Positions 15,301 to 23,628 of a DNA stretch of 64,000 bases are shown here, piece by piece. The stretch is taken from the NCBI GenBank assembly GCA_965230485.1, contig CBDDLA010000001.1, positions 1,550,001 to 1,614,000 on the forward strand, given 5' to 3'. The first letter of the stretch is position 1, and every line of letters starts with the position of its first letter. The position numbers and the translations under genes were made by a program. This stretch comes from Putridiphycobacter sp965230485 (GTDB lineage Bacteria > Bacteroidota > Bacteroidia > Flavobacteriales_D > Crocinitomicaceae). A model generated the notes under the pieces. That model was not told the DNA's origin. It saw only the letters and a list, made by a program, of their open reading frames with translations, and made no database searches.

Positions 15301-17180
15301 GCTTGTCCGTTAATTCTTACCTGAATATTATTTTTAGAACTAACATGTTCAACTTGACCAACAATGTTTGCTTGCGGCACACGCACTATTGAGCCATTAT
15401 TTGGACTGAAAATATTGACAATTGGTGGTTGAATGTTATTAACCGGATTATAAATTATAGTGGTCTGGGCTTCATCTTGTCCAAATTGATTTGTACCCCG
15501 TATAGAAACAATGTTATTACCAATAATAAGGTTTGTGGTTAACGTAACTCTATTATTTGAATAATTAAAGTTGTTAATTACACTACCATTAATACTAACA
15601 GTAATATTATTTCTAGCTGTCACATTTAAAACCGTAGCTGTGACGTTTGCGGTATTTATATTGGTTTGAAATGGATTTAGTGCAGGAACAACAATCGATA
15701 CCTCTGGTGGATTACCCGTTACAACCTCTCTGTATATTATAAAGGTAGATTCCGAGTCTGTTCCTACGGTATTTGTGCCGGTCACAGTAACTACATTTTT
15801 ACCTGGCACCAATGATAAAACTGACGTTAATTGGTTGCTTGAAGCATTGAAATTGTAGTTATTATAACTTACTCCATTAACAAAAAGAGAAGTATTTTGT
15901 TTGCTATCTACATTTAAAACAGTTGCCGTTAAATTATACGACGCAATATTAACCGTGGTATTGGCACGAGAAGGATTGACAAAAGTAACTTGCGGAGGAT
16001 TTACAGTAACTTGAGGATTATATATAATTATAGTCCTGTCTTCTGCTCTTCCAAAATCATTTATTGCAGTTACTGTAAATGTATTTTGACCTTGAATCAA
16101 ATTAGCAGAATAATTTAGCTTATCTGTATTGGCATTATAAGTATAAGAGTCTAAAATCTGACCATTGTGTGTAAAAGTTATGTTTTGCTTTCCAGCAACA
16201 TTTTGCACTAAAGCCATGACAGAGTAGCGATTAACTGAAACTGTGATAGGTGTTCTGTTAGGCATAGTAAACCTTGCAGCTGGTTTCTGGCCAGTAACTG
16301 GAGTATTTGGACGTACAATTGGATCATCATCCTCGTCAACATACTTATTATCGTGACCTCTTAAATAAAACTTAATCCCTGCAGAAGCATAATGATAACG
16401 ATCATTAATACCTGAGTTTTGACCAGAAAAGTTATTAACCAGACCATCAAAATCATTGTTACGCGTCCAGGTCATTCTACCCATAACTTGAAAAGCAGCA
16501 TTAGGTGTAATCTGTTTTTCAATACCCATACCAAAACTTGGCATCCAATCTCTATTATCAACTAATTCTGTCTCATAGTCAGAAATAAAAACTCCTTTTT
16601 CTGATAAATCTGCTTCTGGTTTTATTTGTAGAACATTTGCAGAATTATTATCGTATAGATCGGTTGTTGTTATATAACGAGATGTTCCAATACCTCCAAG
16701 AACAAAAAAGTTCCAACCAGTATTCTCTCTCCACCTGTTTGTGTTTAATTTCAATTCAAGACTCCAGTCGTTAACAATTGATCTAAAATTGGGGACGTAA
16801 TATCCATAAGTATTTTCATATGTTGAAAGAGCAAGTGAAGGCTCAATATCAGAACTATTTAAATCTAAACCAGATGTTGTCGTACTATCTAAAATATAGT
16901 TAGACTCGGATAAACCACGATATGCTGCATGCAAATAACGTAGCTGTAAATCTAAGCTAAATAGGTTTTGCGGCTTCATTCCAAAGGAATAACCAAAGGT
17001 AAACCCCGCACCTGCGCGATACATATTATTAACATCAACTTCAGTATTACTGTGATAAGTTCCTCCAAAATTTAAGCCCAAATAAAATCTAGATCTTGAA
17101 TCATAATCTACTTTTCCTTGACTTAACGCAGTAAGTCCAGCAAAAATGATAAACGCTAGTAGTGTGTATAAATTTTTCAT
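12321..17180 (-). CDS. Giant outer-membrane/surface protein with 14 Ig-like repeats
   Basis: A 1619-residue protein. It has a signal peptide (1-21, ending ALSQG) and an N-terminal region to about residue 280 with alternating aromatic/polar strands typical of an OmpA-type outer-membrane beta-barrel (YLGLNFGGTYHS start, YASAGIKFYLRG end). About 14 tandem Ig-like modules of 85-100 residues follow. Each has a Pro-rich start, an N-G turn, a L..G.N segment and an N..G.D near the end. Modules 1-6 have no cysteine. Modules 7-14 each begin with a Cys (CTKP, CNSP, CTPP, CESP and so on) and carry a second in (N/S)CG, so a disulfide per module is likely. The C-terminus is basic and Gly-rich (TNIRRN), not a T9SS domain. 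Adhesin or stalk-like function is inferred. Confidence 0.75.
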   Translation of the reverse strand: MKNLYTLLAFIIFAGLTALSQGKVDYDSRSRFYLGLNFGGTYHSNTEVDVNNMYRAGAGFTFGYSFGMKPQNLFSLDLQLRYLHAAYRGLSESNYILDSTTTSGLDLNSSDIEPSLALSTYENTYGYYVPNFRSIVNDWSLELKLNTNRWRENTGWNFFVLGGIGTSRYITTTDLYDNNSANVLQIKPEADLSEKGVFISDYETELVDNRDWMPSFGMGIEKQITPNAAFQVMGRMTWTRNNDFDGLVNNFSGQNSGINDRYHYASAGIKFYLRGHDNKYVDEDDDPIVRPNTPVTGQKPAARFTMPNRTPITVSVNRYSVMALVQNVAGKQNITFTHNGQILDSYTYNANTDKLNYSANLIQGQNTFTVTAINDFGRAEDRTIIIYNPQVTVNPPQVTFVNPSRANTTVNIASYNLTATVLNVDSKQNTSLFVNGVSYNNYNFNASSNQLTSVLSLVPGKNVVTVTGTNTVGTDSESTFIIYREVVTGNPPEVSIVVPALNPFQTNINTANVTATVLNVTARNNITVSINGSVINNFNYSNNRVTLTTNLIIGNNIVSIRGTNQFGQDEAQTTIIYNPVNNIQPPIVNIFSPNNGSIVRVPQANIVGQVEHVSSKNNIQVRINGQATNNFSFNNNTKAVNFVAGLIPGNNSIQIIGSNADGQDQETINLVYDKPIVRNPPIVNIIDPNINNKVYRVSNINARATLLNVASSNDIVVTLNGTRIYNFSFNSNTKLLSVPLSLSVGNNTLIVTGNNSDGTDSDQKTMRYKKAVSINPPTVNFTNPSITPVTVNNASFTLSALTTNVTGKNQIILKQNGNVVNSSNYTFSSSTISYPTALVLGNNTFEVTVSNAAGTDNATTVIVYKKEVIPCTKPTIGYVAPAPNNIVNAANNNIEAQINNHVPGTQVTLKLNGTSVGSMTYNASTQIANKSVTLNQGVNTLEITVSNSCGTNKSTFILNYKNTSPCNSPVIAITSSTAQTQTNPYLFKASLSHITSGNQLSLKLNGINTTFQLVGSSLAASLNLVSGNNSISLEANNNCGNDKKTIVVNHNPCTPPKVTITSSTNAITTTNYNLNANLTGVSGANQVTLFLNGLKKTFSLNNGILNAALTLRKGTNTIKIVVSNSCGTDTQTISIVSNTCESPKLVMVTPSTASVTTKTSVYNLSLKVNGDITQSGILVKQNGIVIPFTYSSATKMISISTKNLRNGKNTINVSASSSCGSDALNYTINYASCIVPKINAFGVSNKITTVKTLNYKYSGTVSGMTSKTGIQLKLNGKSVAFSYNVATGRVTAELRLREGMNSISLTASNACGRDSQSSSVNADICETPTLRSLTPVASAIDKDFQQISIAVTGATNANQISVKVNGRSIPKQFANNKISFTASGLIVGNNVVSVVVNTNCGSDQLTLNIRRKACNKPIINQKTTATKVTSLSFPYSATINGVSTKSGIVLKVNNKAVTFNFSASSGLLTSTINLKEGNNTIQLTATNNCGSITKTHSVNATTCQKPDIKLGYPTNPNITTANSTFSLLAIGVNVVKSDITVTNNGKSIPFNFDASKGKITVQVSNMTSGMNKIKIKATKSCGSSEVTYNINYTGGNTRENIRGGETPAGNKSGTNIRRN

Positions 17181-17224
17181 AAGCTAGAAATTTAATGTAT
17201 TTTAACTGTATGCATTTTTCATAC

Positions 17225-17232
17225 CAAAGATA
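17225..17232 (-). promoter_or_regulatory. Candidate -7 box of the Ig-repeat gene
   Basis: The minus strand reads TATCTTTG here, an exact TAnnTTTG match, about 45 bp before the start codon at 17180. No TTG was found at the expected -33 distance, so the promoter would be a one-element match. Confidence 0.4.
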
Positions 17233-17278
17233 AAAAAACCATTGAAAGCAGGTGATTCAGCAGTGAAGTAATAAAAGA

Positions 17279-18616
17279 TTATAATAGTTCATTTGCAAGG
17301 TTTGCTAATTCTGATCGTTCACCTTTTTCAAGCTTAACATGTGCAAATAATTCATTCCCTTTCAATCTATCAATCAAATAAGATAAACCATTACTATTTT
17401 CATCTAAATAGGGGGTGTCAATTTGATGAACATCTCCTGTAAAAACAATTTTTGTGCCTTCCCCTGCCCTAGTAATAATCGTTTTTACTTCATGTGGTGT
17501 TAAATTTTGAGCTTCATCAACAATAAAGAAAACATTGGATAAACTTCGTCCTCTAATAAAAGCCAATGGCATAATTATCATCCTATTATCTGATTGCAAA
17601 TCTTCAATTTGCTTATATTTTTTTTCACTACTTCTATATTGATTTTTGATATAGGTTAAATTATCAAACAAGGGCTGCATATACGGATTAATCTTCTCGT
17701 TCGCATCACCCGGCAAAAAGCCAATATCTCTGTTGCTAAGCGGTACAATAGGACGAGCCAAAATAATCTGACTAAATTGATTTCTTTGTTCAATTGCACT
17801 AGCGAGCGCTAATAAGGTTTTTCCAGTTCCTGCTACTCCTTGAAGCGTTATGAGCTTAATTTTGTTATTCATTAAAGCATTTACTGCAAAGGCCTGTTCG
17901 GCGTTTTTCGGTTTGACCCCATATATATATGTTTTTTCAACTTTTTCTAATCTATTTTCAAATCCATTGAAAAAAGCCAGACTAGTCGATTTGCCGTTTT
18001 GCAATATATGATATTGGTTTTTAATTGGGTTTTTACCTAACACTGATATATCTTCAGTAAAACCGTTCTTGTAAATCTCATGAATTAAATCGGATTCAAC
18101 TTCTTTAATAATATCTGCTCCTTTTAAGACTTTATTAACATCATTAACCTTCCCGGATTGATAGTCTTGAGCAGTCACTGCTAATGCCTTTGCCTTAAGT
18201 CTCAAATTAATGTCCTTAGTCACTAAGATAATTTGATGATCAGGCATAGATTCTTTAAGACTAAGTGCCGCATTTAGGATTTGGTGATCAGCCTTATTAT
18301 CATTGTAAACAATCGTTGCATCCTGTTTTTTGGTTTCAGAATGTAAAACTATTTTAATACGACCCTTATTTTTTCCTTCAAGTGGAATCCAATCTTCTAG
18401 TGTAGACTCTGTAGAAAGTTTATCTAAAAACCTAATAAATTCTCTTGCCTCAAAGTTCTTGGTATCGTTTCCTTTCTTGAAATTATCAAGTTCCTCTAAA
18501 ACTGGTATTGGAATAGCAACATCATGTTCTTCAAAATTATGAATTGCATTATGATCATGTAAAATGACAGATGTATCAAATACAAAAATTTTCTTGCTTC
18601 TTTTTGACTTAGCCAT
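17279..18616 (-). CDS. PhoH-family ATPase with N-terminal PIN domain
   Basis: The likely start is the ATG at 18614-18616 (MAKSKRSKK), giving about 445 residues; an upstream in-frame start would add 17 residues unlike the family. Residues 10-140 form a PIN nuclease domain (FVFDTSVILHD, acidic residues in PVLEELD and LVTKDINL). The PhoH P-loop domain follows, with Walker A GVAGTGKT near residue 260 and Walker B FFIVDEAQNL near 355. PIN-PhoH proteins (PhoH2 type) act on RNA as ATP-dependent helicase/ribonucleases in known cases. It is a single gene on the minus strand, divergent from a small HMA lipoprotein gene. Confidence 0.9.
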   Translation of the reverse strand: MAKSKRSKKIFVFDTSVILHDHNAIHNFEEHDVAIPIPVLEELDNFKKGNDTKNFEAREFIRFLDKLSTESTLEDWIPLEGKNKGRIKIVLHSETKKQDATIVYNDNKADHQILNAALSLKESMPDHQIILVTKDINLRLKAKALAVTAQDYQSGKVNDVNKVLKGADIIKEVESDLIHEIYKNGFTEDISVLGKNPIKNQYHILQNGKSTSLAFFNGFENRLEKVEKTYIYGVKPKNAEQAFAVNALMNNKIKLITLQGVAGTGKTLLALASAIEQRNQFSQIILARPIVPLSNRDIGFLPGDANEKINPYMQPLFDNLTYIKNQYRSSEKKYKQIEDLQSDNRMIIMPLAFIRGRSLSNVFFIVDEAQNLTPHEVKTIITRAGEGTKIVFTGDVHQIDTPYLDENSNGLSYLIDRLKGNELFAHVKLEKGERSELANLANELL

Positions 18617-18726
18617 ATAATTAAGTTTGTAATTTTCTATTCTTGAAATTAGACATAATCCTATCAAGAAAACTTATTTTAAGAATCCGTTTTATCACAT
18701 ATTTTTTTTGATAACTTTTTTAGCAC

Positions 18727-18755
18727 TTGAGCACCACTTTTTTTTCGTATTTTTG
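18727..18755 (+). promoter_or_regulatory. Promoter of the HMA lipoprotein gene
   Basis: TTG (18727-18729), an 18-bp spacer and TATTTTTG (18748-18755) match the Bacteroidota promoter. Only 5 bp separate the -7 box from the ATG at 18761, which predicts a leaderless or near-leaderless mRNA. Confidence 0.55.
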
Positions 18756-18760
18756 TAGAC

Positions 18761-19123
18761 ATGCAGAAAATTCTCGTTCCAATTATATTTGTTGTTTTAC
18801 AATCTTGCCAATTAAATGAAAATGAACTGAATAATTCAGGTGAGTTTTCAAATAATAAACCATATACTCCCTCTCATAATGCCACAAGCAAATTTAACAT
18901 CAAGGGGATGACCTGTGAAATTGGATGTGTGAGAACTGTAAAAAGTCATTTAACAAAAATGGATGGGGTTTTAGCGGTTGACATGGACTTTGATTCAGCT
19001 GAAATAATTGACTACTCTATTATAGAATTTGACACAAACCTTGTCTCTGAAGCTGACATGAAAGCCGAAATAGAATCAATTGCAAACGGGATATATCAAG
19101 TGGTTAATATAAATACTAATTGA
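18761..19123 (+). CDS. Lipoprotein with heavy-metal-associated domain
   Basis: A 120-residue protein with an SPII signal (lipobox LQSC, Cys16), a short linker and an HMA-like domain (about 45-118). The metal motif is GMTCEIGC (Cys52, Cys56), a CxxxC variant of the usual CxxC, followed by VRTVKSHLTKMDGVLAVDMDF in the ferredoxin-like betaalphabeta fold. A metal-binding or chaperone role on the periplasmic side is likely; the wider spacing may change the metal bound. Its TGA overlaps the TTG start of the following glycosyltransferase-like gene. Confidence 0.75.
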   Translation: MQKILVPIIFVVLQSCQLNENELNNSGEFSNNKPYTPSHNATSKFNIKGMTCEIGCVRTVKSHLTKMDGVLAVDMDFDSAEIIDYSIIEFDTNLVSEADMKAEIESIANGIYQVVNINTN

Positions 19124-20097
19124 CTAATACTTCATCCATAAAAAAATCAAATGTCTTGGTTTCTGCTCTTGATTGGGGCTTTGGGCACACAACGAGAGTA
19201 GGTGTGGTCATTAAACAGTTACTTGACTACGATAACAAAGTAACTTTTGCTGGTAATAGTAATCAGATTTCGTATATCAAAAAAGAGTTTACGGAAGTTA
19301 AATGCGTTTTTTTAAAGGGTTATGGTATCACTTTAGATAGTCGAAAAAACACTTATCTCCAACTCTTAAAGCAACTTGTAAAATTTAGATTAGCTATTCG
19401 CAAAGAACATCATTGGTTAAAAAAAACTTGTAAGTCAAATTCTTTTGACTACATTATCTCTGATAATAGGTATGGCTTTTATAATACAAAAGTCAAGAGT
19501 ATCTTTATAACGCATCAAATAAATCTGAGCGTTTCCTTTGGTCGAAAAATTGCTAACTCTTTTATAAAAAGAAGAGTTAACAAATTTAGCTTTTGCTGGA
19601 TTCCTGATTACTCAGACCATCAATTATCAGGAGCATTAAGTAAAGAAGATCTGAACATACCAAAATACTTTATTGGCCCATTGTCCAGATTTGAACTTAA
19701 ACAAACATCCGATAAAAAAAATGACTATTTGTTTCTAATTAGTGGGCCTTTCCCCGAAAATTCTACTCTGTATCAAAAGGTAATTTCATTTGTAGAAAAA
19801 TATCAATTAAGTGCTGTAATTGCCATACCTTTTAAGAAAAAAACGAAAGCTGAATCAGAATTTTACAGATTAGTAGAAGAACCAACAAGCGAAGAATTGG
19901 AAGTTTTAATTAACCAGTCGAAGACCATTGTTGCAAGATCTGGTTATACGACTATTATGGATCTAATTCCTTTTAAAAAACCTGTTATTTTAATTCCTAC
20001 AAAAGGACAATTTGAGCAAGAATACCTGTGGAAACTGCATCAGTCTAAATTTGTGAAAAATGGCATATCCAGGAAAGCAGTAAAAGAAATTTCTTAA
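19120..20097 (+). CDS. GT28/MurG-like glycosyltransferase
   Basis: A 325-residue protein whose first motif is VLVSALDWGFGHTTR (residues 12-26), the GxGHxTR nucleotide-sugar signature of the MurG/GT-B group. The C-terminal half has ARSGYTTIMDLIPFKKPVILIPTKGQFEQEYLW, the donor-binding loop of GT28-type enzymes. No signal peptide is present, so it should work at the cytoplasmic side of the membrane. The start is a TTG overlapping the previous stop (TTGA); there is no ATG near the conserved N-terminus. The acceptor is unknown. Confidence 0.75.
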   Translation: MTNTSSIKKSNVLVSALDWGFGHTTRVGVVIKQLLDYDNKVTFAGNSNQISYIKKEFTEVKCVFLKGYGITLDSRKNTYLQLLKQLVKFRLAIRKEHHWLKKTCKSNSFDYIISDNRYGFYNTKVKSIFITHQINLSVSFGRKIANSFIKRRVNKFSFCWIPDYSDHQLSGALSKEDLNIPKYFIGPLSRFELKQTSDKKNDYLFLISGPFPENSTLYQKVISFVEKYQLSAVIAIPFKKKTKAESEFYRLVEEPTSEELEVLINQSKTIVARSGYTTIMDLIPFKKPVILIPTKGQFEQEYLWKLHQSKFVKNGISRKAVKEIS

Positions 20098-20137
20098 AAT
20101 AATTTTGTATATTTGAAGTGATGACATTTTCTTTTTG

Positions 20138-20557
20138 ATGGCGCAGTCAACATTTCTCGATTTTTCTTTTGGCAAGGTCTCGTCTATTGATCATGGTATC
20201 ATATTTACTGAATTTTATTCAAACGATAAGTTTAACATTGAGCAAGCCAGAAAAATTGACTCAGCAAGGTTTGAGCTCTGCAATGGCAAAGCTTTTTTTA
20301 GCCTTGTAAGCCTTAAAGGAGCCTATGGCCACATGACCAAAGAAGCGCAATACTTCTTCGCCAATGAATCACTTTGTTCAAATTTAATTATACACGAGGC
20401 TATTATCGTTAATATGCTGTCTGTTAGACTTCTAGTTAAATATTATATTCGATTTACAAAACCACAATACGGCATTGAAGTTGTAAAAGATTATCAGCAA
20501 GGATTCGAATTCCTCTTAAATTTAACTAGGGACCATGACAATCACAACCAGGACTAA
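20138..20557 (+). CDS. STAS/SpoIIAA-like small cytoplasmic protein
   Basis: About 139 residues from the ATG at 20138 (an in-frame TTG just before is less likely). A single TAnnTTTG match (TATATTTG, 20108-20115) gives a short leader. The protein has a beta-alpha pattern with FFSLVSLKGAYGHMTKEAQYFFA in the middle and IEVVKDYQQGFEFLL at the end, similar to Bacteroidota proteins of a STAS/SEC14-like group. No catalytic motif is seen. The 3' end overlaps the convergent leucine-rich repeat gene by 32 bp. The fold assignment is a pattern judgement. Confidence 0.55.
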   Translation: MAQSTFLDFSFGKVSSIDHGIIFTEFYSNDKFNIEQARKIDSARFELCNGKAFFSLVSLKGAYGHMTKEAQYFFANESLCSNLIIHEAIIVNMLSVRLLVKYYIRFTKPQYGIEVVKDYQQGFEFLLNLTRDHDNHNQD

Positions 20558-21101
20558 ATTCTATTTTAACCCACGACATTAAAGAAGACAGCTGTGCTTT
20601 TTTCGAACTACTAAAATTAATCCCTCGTAAATCAAGAAACTGAAGTGTTTTTAGATTTTGAACTGAGTGCGGCAAATCGTCAATTGGATTATCCCATAAG
20701 TCAATTTTTTGAATACTTTTTAACTGCCCAATACACTCTGGAATAGACCCAATATTGTTCCTTCCTAAGTAGAGTTCAATTAACGAATCCATTGAACAAG
20801 TTGCCACCGGATAATAAATAAGGTTATTTTTCCCAATATTCAGAGTCTTCAATTTTTTGAGTCGATTCAATTCAACTGGAATCGTAGTCAGTTGGTTTTT
20901 AGACAAATCAAGTGTTTCAAGATTTATGAAATTATAAATCTCTTTGGGAAATTCTGTTAGCTTGTTTTTTTTTAAATCAAGATGGTAAACTGAATTGGCA
21001 GGAACTAAACTCGCCTCTTCAATTGACGTGAAGACCTTATTTTGTCCATGTGAAATAAAACTAATGATAAGAATGCAAAATAGAGCGACAATGTTTTTCA
21101 T
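20526..21101 (-). CDS. Secreted leucine-rich repeat protein
   Basis: A 191-residue protein with a signal peptide (1-19, ending ISHGQ) and about five to six leucine-rich repeats of 23 residues between 40 and 165 (LETLDLSKNQLTTIPVEL, LKTLNIGKNNLIYYPV, LIELYLGRNNIGSIPEC, IQKIDLWDNPIDDLPHSV, LQFLDLRGINF). The end has a CDCHGP cysteine motif. LRR proteins bind other proteins; the partner is unknown. Its start lies inside the 3' end of ribF (41-bp overlap), so it is translated in a different frame and probably co-transcribed. Confidence 0.8.
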   Translation of the reverse strand: MKNIVALFCILIISFISHGQNKVFTSIEEASLVPANSVYHLDLKKNKLTEFPKEIYNFINLETLDLSKNQLTTIPVELNRLKKLKTLNIGKNNLIYYPVATCSMDSLIELYLGRNNIGSIPECIGQLKSIQKIDLWDNPIDDLPHSVQNLKTLQFLDLRGINFSSSKKAQLSSLMSWVKIEFSPGCDCHGP

Positions 21102-21999
21102 CTTCCATTATTTGATTAATTAATTCCATTTTGTTCTCGAAGTTTGCTTCTTCCCTAATGTATTCTATAATATCTATTTTTATTTCCTGATCATAAATAT
21201 TATCCTTAAAACTTAATATATGTACTTCTATCCTTAATTCACCAGAATCAGAAACCGTAGGACGCTGTCCAATATTTAACATCCCATCATAAATAATATC
21301 TCCTATTAAAACTTTAACAGCGTAAACACCTCCAGGAGGAATTAACTTATAATCCTCACTAACATTTATATTAGCTGTTGGATAACCTAAAGCAGAGCCA
21401 ATTTTATCACCTCTAACCACCACACCTGAAAGCCTGAAGGGACTTCCTAAAAAACTTGTTACTTTAACAAAATCTAATGCCTTGACAGCATTTCTAATTT
21501 TAGTGGAACTAATATTTGTTTCAAGCTTTGAAAATGCTTCAATCTCACAAATATTAAATTCGAATAAGGGTGCCAACTCCTTTAAATTTTCCATTGACCC
21601 TTCCCTATTTTTACCAAAATGGTGATCATATCCAATAATTAGTGTATGAAGTCCTAGTTTATTAACCAAAATATCTCTAACAAATTCAATAGCTGATAAT
21701 TGACTAAATTTCTTGGAAAATGGAAAAATTATCAAATGATCGACCCCAAATTCAGCTAACTTTTCAACACGTTCATCAATGGTTTGAATTAGCTCTAAAT
21801 GATGGTCATTTGGATATAAAACCATTCGTGGATGAGGGTGAAAAGTTAAAACAACTGATTCTCCTTTAACCTCTTCTTTTTTAACACTTAACAATCTTAG
21901 TATTTCCTGGTGACCCAAATGAACACCGTCAAAAGTTCCGATTGTAATTACTGGATTAGAAAGCTCAGGTATTTTTGATAAATCAGTATATATGTTCAC
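21061..21999 (-). CDS. ribF: Riboflavin kinase/FAD synthetase RibF
   Basis: A 312-residue bifunctional enzyme that phosphorylates riboflavin to FMN and adenylates FMN to FAD. The N-terminal adenylyltransferase part has ITIGTFDGVHLGHQEIL (about 19-35) and SSTKIRNAVK, and the C-terminal kinase part has the GSALGYPTANI motif (about 201) and GMLNIGQRPT. Length fits the family. It is on the minus strand, divergent from atpD and overlapping the LRR gene downstream. Confidence 0.93.
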   Translation of the reverse strand: MNIYTDLSKIPELSNPVITIGTFDGVHLGHQEILRLLSVKKEEVKGESVVLTFHPHPRMVLYPNDHHLELIQTIDERVEKLAEFGVDHLIIFPFSKKFSQLSAIEFVRDILVNKLGLHTLIIGYDHHFGKNREGSMENLKELAPLFEFNICEIEAFSKLETNISSTKIRNAVKALDFVKVTSFLGSPFRLSGVVVRGDKIGSALGYPTANINVSEDYKLIPPGGVYAVKVLIGDIIYDGMLNIGQRPTVSDSGELRIEVHILSFKDNIYDQEIKIDIIEYIREEANFENKMELINQIMEDEKHCRSILHSYH

Positions 22000-22048
22000 T
22001 CCTATTCATAATTTGTTGACAAAGTTATGGAAAAAATGAGGAAGTATA

Positions 22049-22079
22049 TTGTGTAAAAGAATAAAAAGAACTATTTTTG
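22049..22079 (+). promoter_or_regulatory. Promoter of atpDC
   Basis: TTG (22049-22051), a 20-bp spacer and TATTTTTG (22072-22079) match the Bacteroidota consensus. The start codon is 33 bp downstream. This means the beta and epsilon subunits are transcribed apart from the other ATP synthase genes, which are not in the window. Confidence 0.65.
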
Positions 22080-22112
22080 CACCCAAATTTAAACATATTA
22101 AAACGATAATTA

Positions 22113-23615
22113 ATGTCTAACGTAAATGGTAAAATCTCTCAAGTAATTGGTCCTGTTGTGGATGTTAGCTTTGAGAAGGGAGCAGAACTTCCTAATATTT
22201 TGGATGCCTTAGAAGTAACAAAGGCAGACGGTACTGTAGTTGTTTTGGAAGTACAAAAGCACGTTGGTGATGATACTGTGAGAGCAATCGCTATGGATTC
22301 TTCTGATGGTTTCACCAGAGGAATGGATGCAAAAGCAACTGGTTCTCCAATTAAAATGCCTACTGGAGACACGATAAAAGGGAGACTTTTTAATGTAACA
22401 GGAAATGCTATTGATGGCTTAGGAGACTTAGATAGCTCTAATGGGCGAACAATTCACAGAGACGCACCTAAATTTGAGGAATTATCTACCTCAACGGAGG
22501 TCTTATTTACAGGAATTAAAGTAATTGACTTAATTGAACCATACGCAAAAGGTGGAAAAATTGGTTTATTTGGGGGTGCAGGTGTTGGTAAGACAGTATT
22601 AATCCAAGAATTAATCAACAATATTGCAAAGGCTTATTCTGGATTATCAGTATTTGCTGGTGTTGGTGAAAGGACAAGAGAAGGAAATGACCTTTTGAGA
22701 GAGATGTTAGAATCTGGCATTATCACTTATGGTAAAGAATTCATGGAAGACATGGAACAAGGTGGATGGGATTTATCTAAAATTGATAAAGAAGCCTTAA
22801 AAGAATCAAAAGCAACATTCGTTTTTGGTCAGATGAATGAACCTCCTGGAGCAAGAGCAAGAGTAGCCCTTTCTGGTTTAACCCTAGCTGAGTATTATAG
22901 AGATGGTGATGGCGAAGGAAAAGGATCTGACATCTTATTTTTCGTTGATAATATCTTTAGATTTACACAAGCAGGATCTGAGGTCTCTGCCCTATTGGGA
23001 CGTATGCCTTCAGCAGTAGGTTACCAACCTACTTTAGCTTCAGAAATGGGAGCTATGCAGGAGCGAATTACATCTACAAAAAATGGATCTATTACATCAG
23101 TTCAGGCGGTATACGTTCCAGCGGATGATTTAACTGACCCTGCGCCAGCAACCACATTTGCTCACCTTGACGCAACTACGGTATTATCAAGAAAAATTGC
23201 CGAGCTAGGTATTTATCCTGCTGTTGATCCTTTGGATTCGACTTCTAGAATTCTAACTCCAGAAATTGTTGGGGACGAGCATTATGATTGTGCTCAAAGG
23301 GTAAAATTAACCTTACAGCGCTACAAGGAACTTCAAGATATTATTGCCATTTTGGGAATGGATGAATTATCTGAAGAAGATAAATTAGTTGTTCACCGAG
23401 CAAGACGTGTGCAACGATTTTTATCTCAGCCTTTCCATGTAGCTGAACAATTTACCGGGTTAGCAGGTGTATTGGTTGATATTAAAGATACAATTAAGGG
23501 CTTCAACATGATTATGGATGGAGAAATGGATCAATACCCTGAAGCAGCATTTAACTTGAAAGGAAATATTCAAGATGTTGTTGAAGCTGGTGAGAAAATG
23601 ATTGCAAACGCTTAA
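22113..23615 (+). CDS. atpD: F1F0 ATP synthase subunit beta
   Basis: 500 residues, the catalytic beta subunit that makes ATP from ADP and Pi in the F1 head at the inner membrane. Visible are the N-terminal GPVVDVSFE, Walker A GGAGVGKT near residue 155, GERTREGNDL, Walker B ILFFVDNIFRFTQAGSEVSALLGR (about 270-293) and the DELSEED motif as MDELSEEDKL. Length is typical with a small insert around residue 205-225 (GWDLSKIDKEALKESK). It is followed within 13 bp by the epsilon gene. Confidence 0.97.
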   Translation: MSNVNGKISQVIGPVVDVSFEKGAELPNILDALEVTKADGTVVVLEVQKHVGDDTVRAIAMDSSDGFTRGMDAKATGSPIKMPTGDTIKGRLFNVTGNAIDGLGDLDSSNGRTIHRDAPKFEELSTSTEVLFTGIKVIDLIEPYAKGGKIGLFGGAGVGKTVLIQELINNIAKAYSGLSVFAGVGERTREGNDLLREMLESGIITYGKEFMEDMEQGGWDLSKIDKEALKESKATFVFGQMNEPPGARARVALSGLTLAEYYRDGDGEGKGSDILFFVDNIFRFTQAGSEVSALLGRMPSAVGYQPTLASEMGAMQERITSTKNGSITSVQAVYVPADDLTDPAPATTFAHLDATTVLSRKIAELGIYPAVDPLDSTSRILTPEIVGDEHYDCAQRVKLTLQRYKELQDIIAILGMDELSEEDKLVVHRARRVQRFLSQPFHVAEQFTGLAGVLVDIKDTIKGFNMIMDGEMDQYPEAAFNLKGNIQDVVEAGEKMIANA

Positions 23616-23628
23616 ACACCATAAATCA

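Noticed and set aside
12321..17180. T9SS cargo assignment for the Ig-repeat protein
   Set aside because: The C-terminus lacks the sorting-domain pattern; the N-terminal part looks like an outer-membrane barrel.
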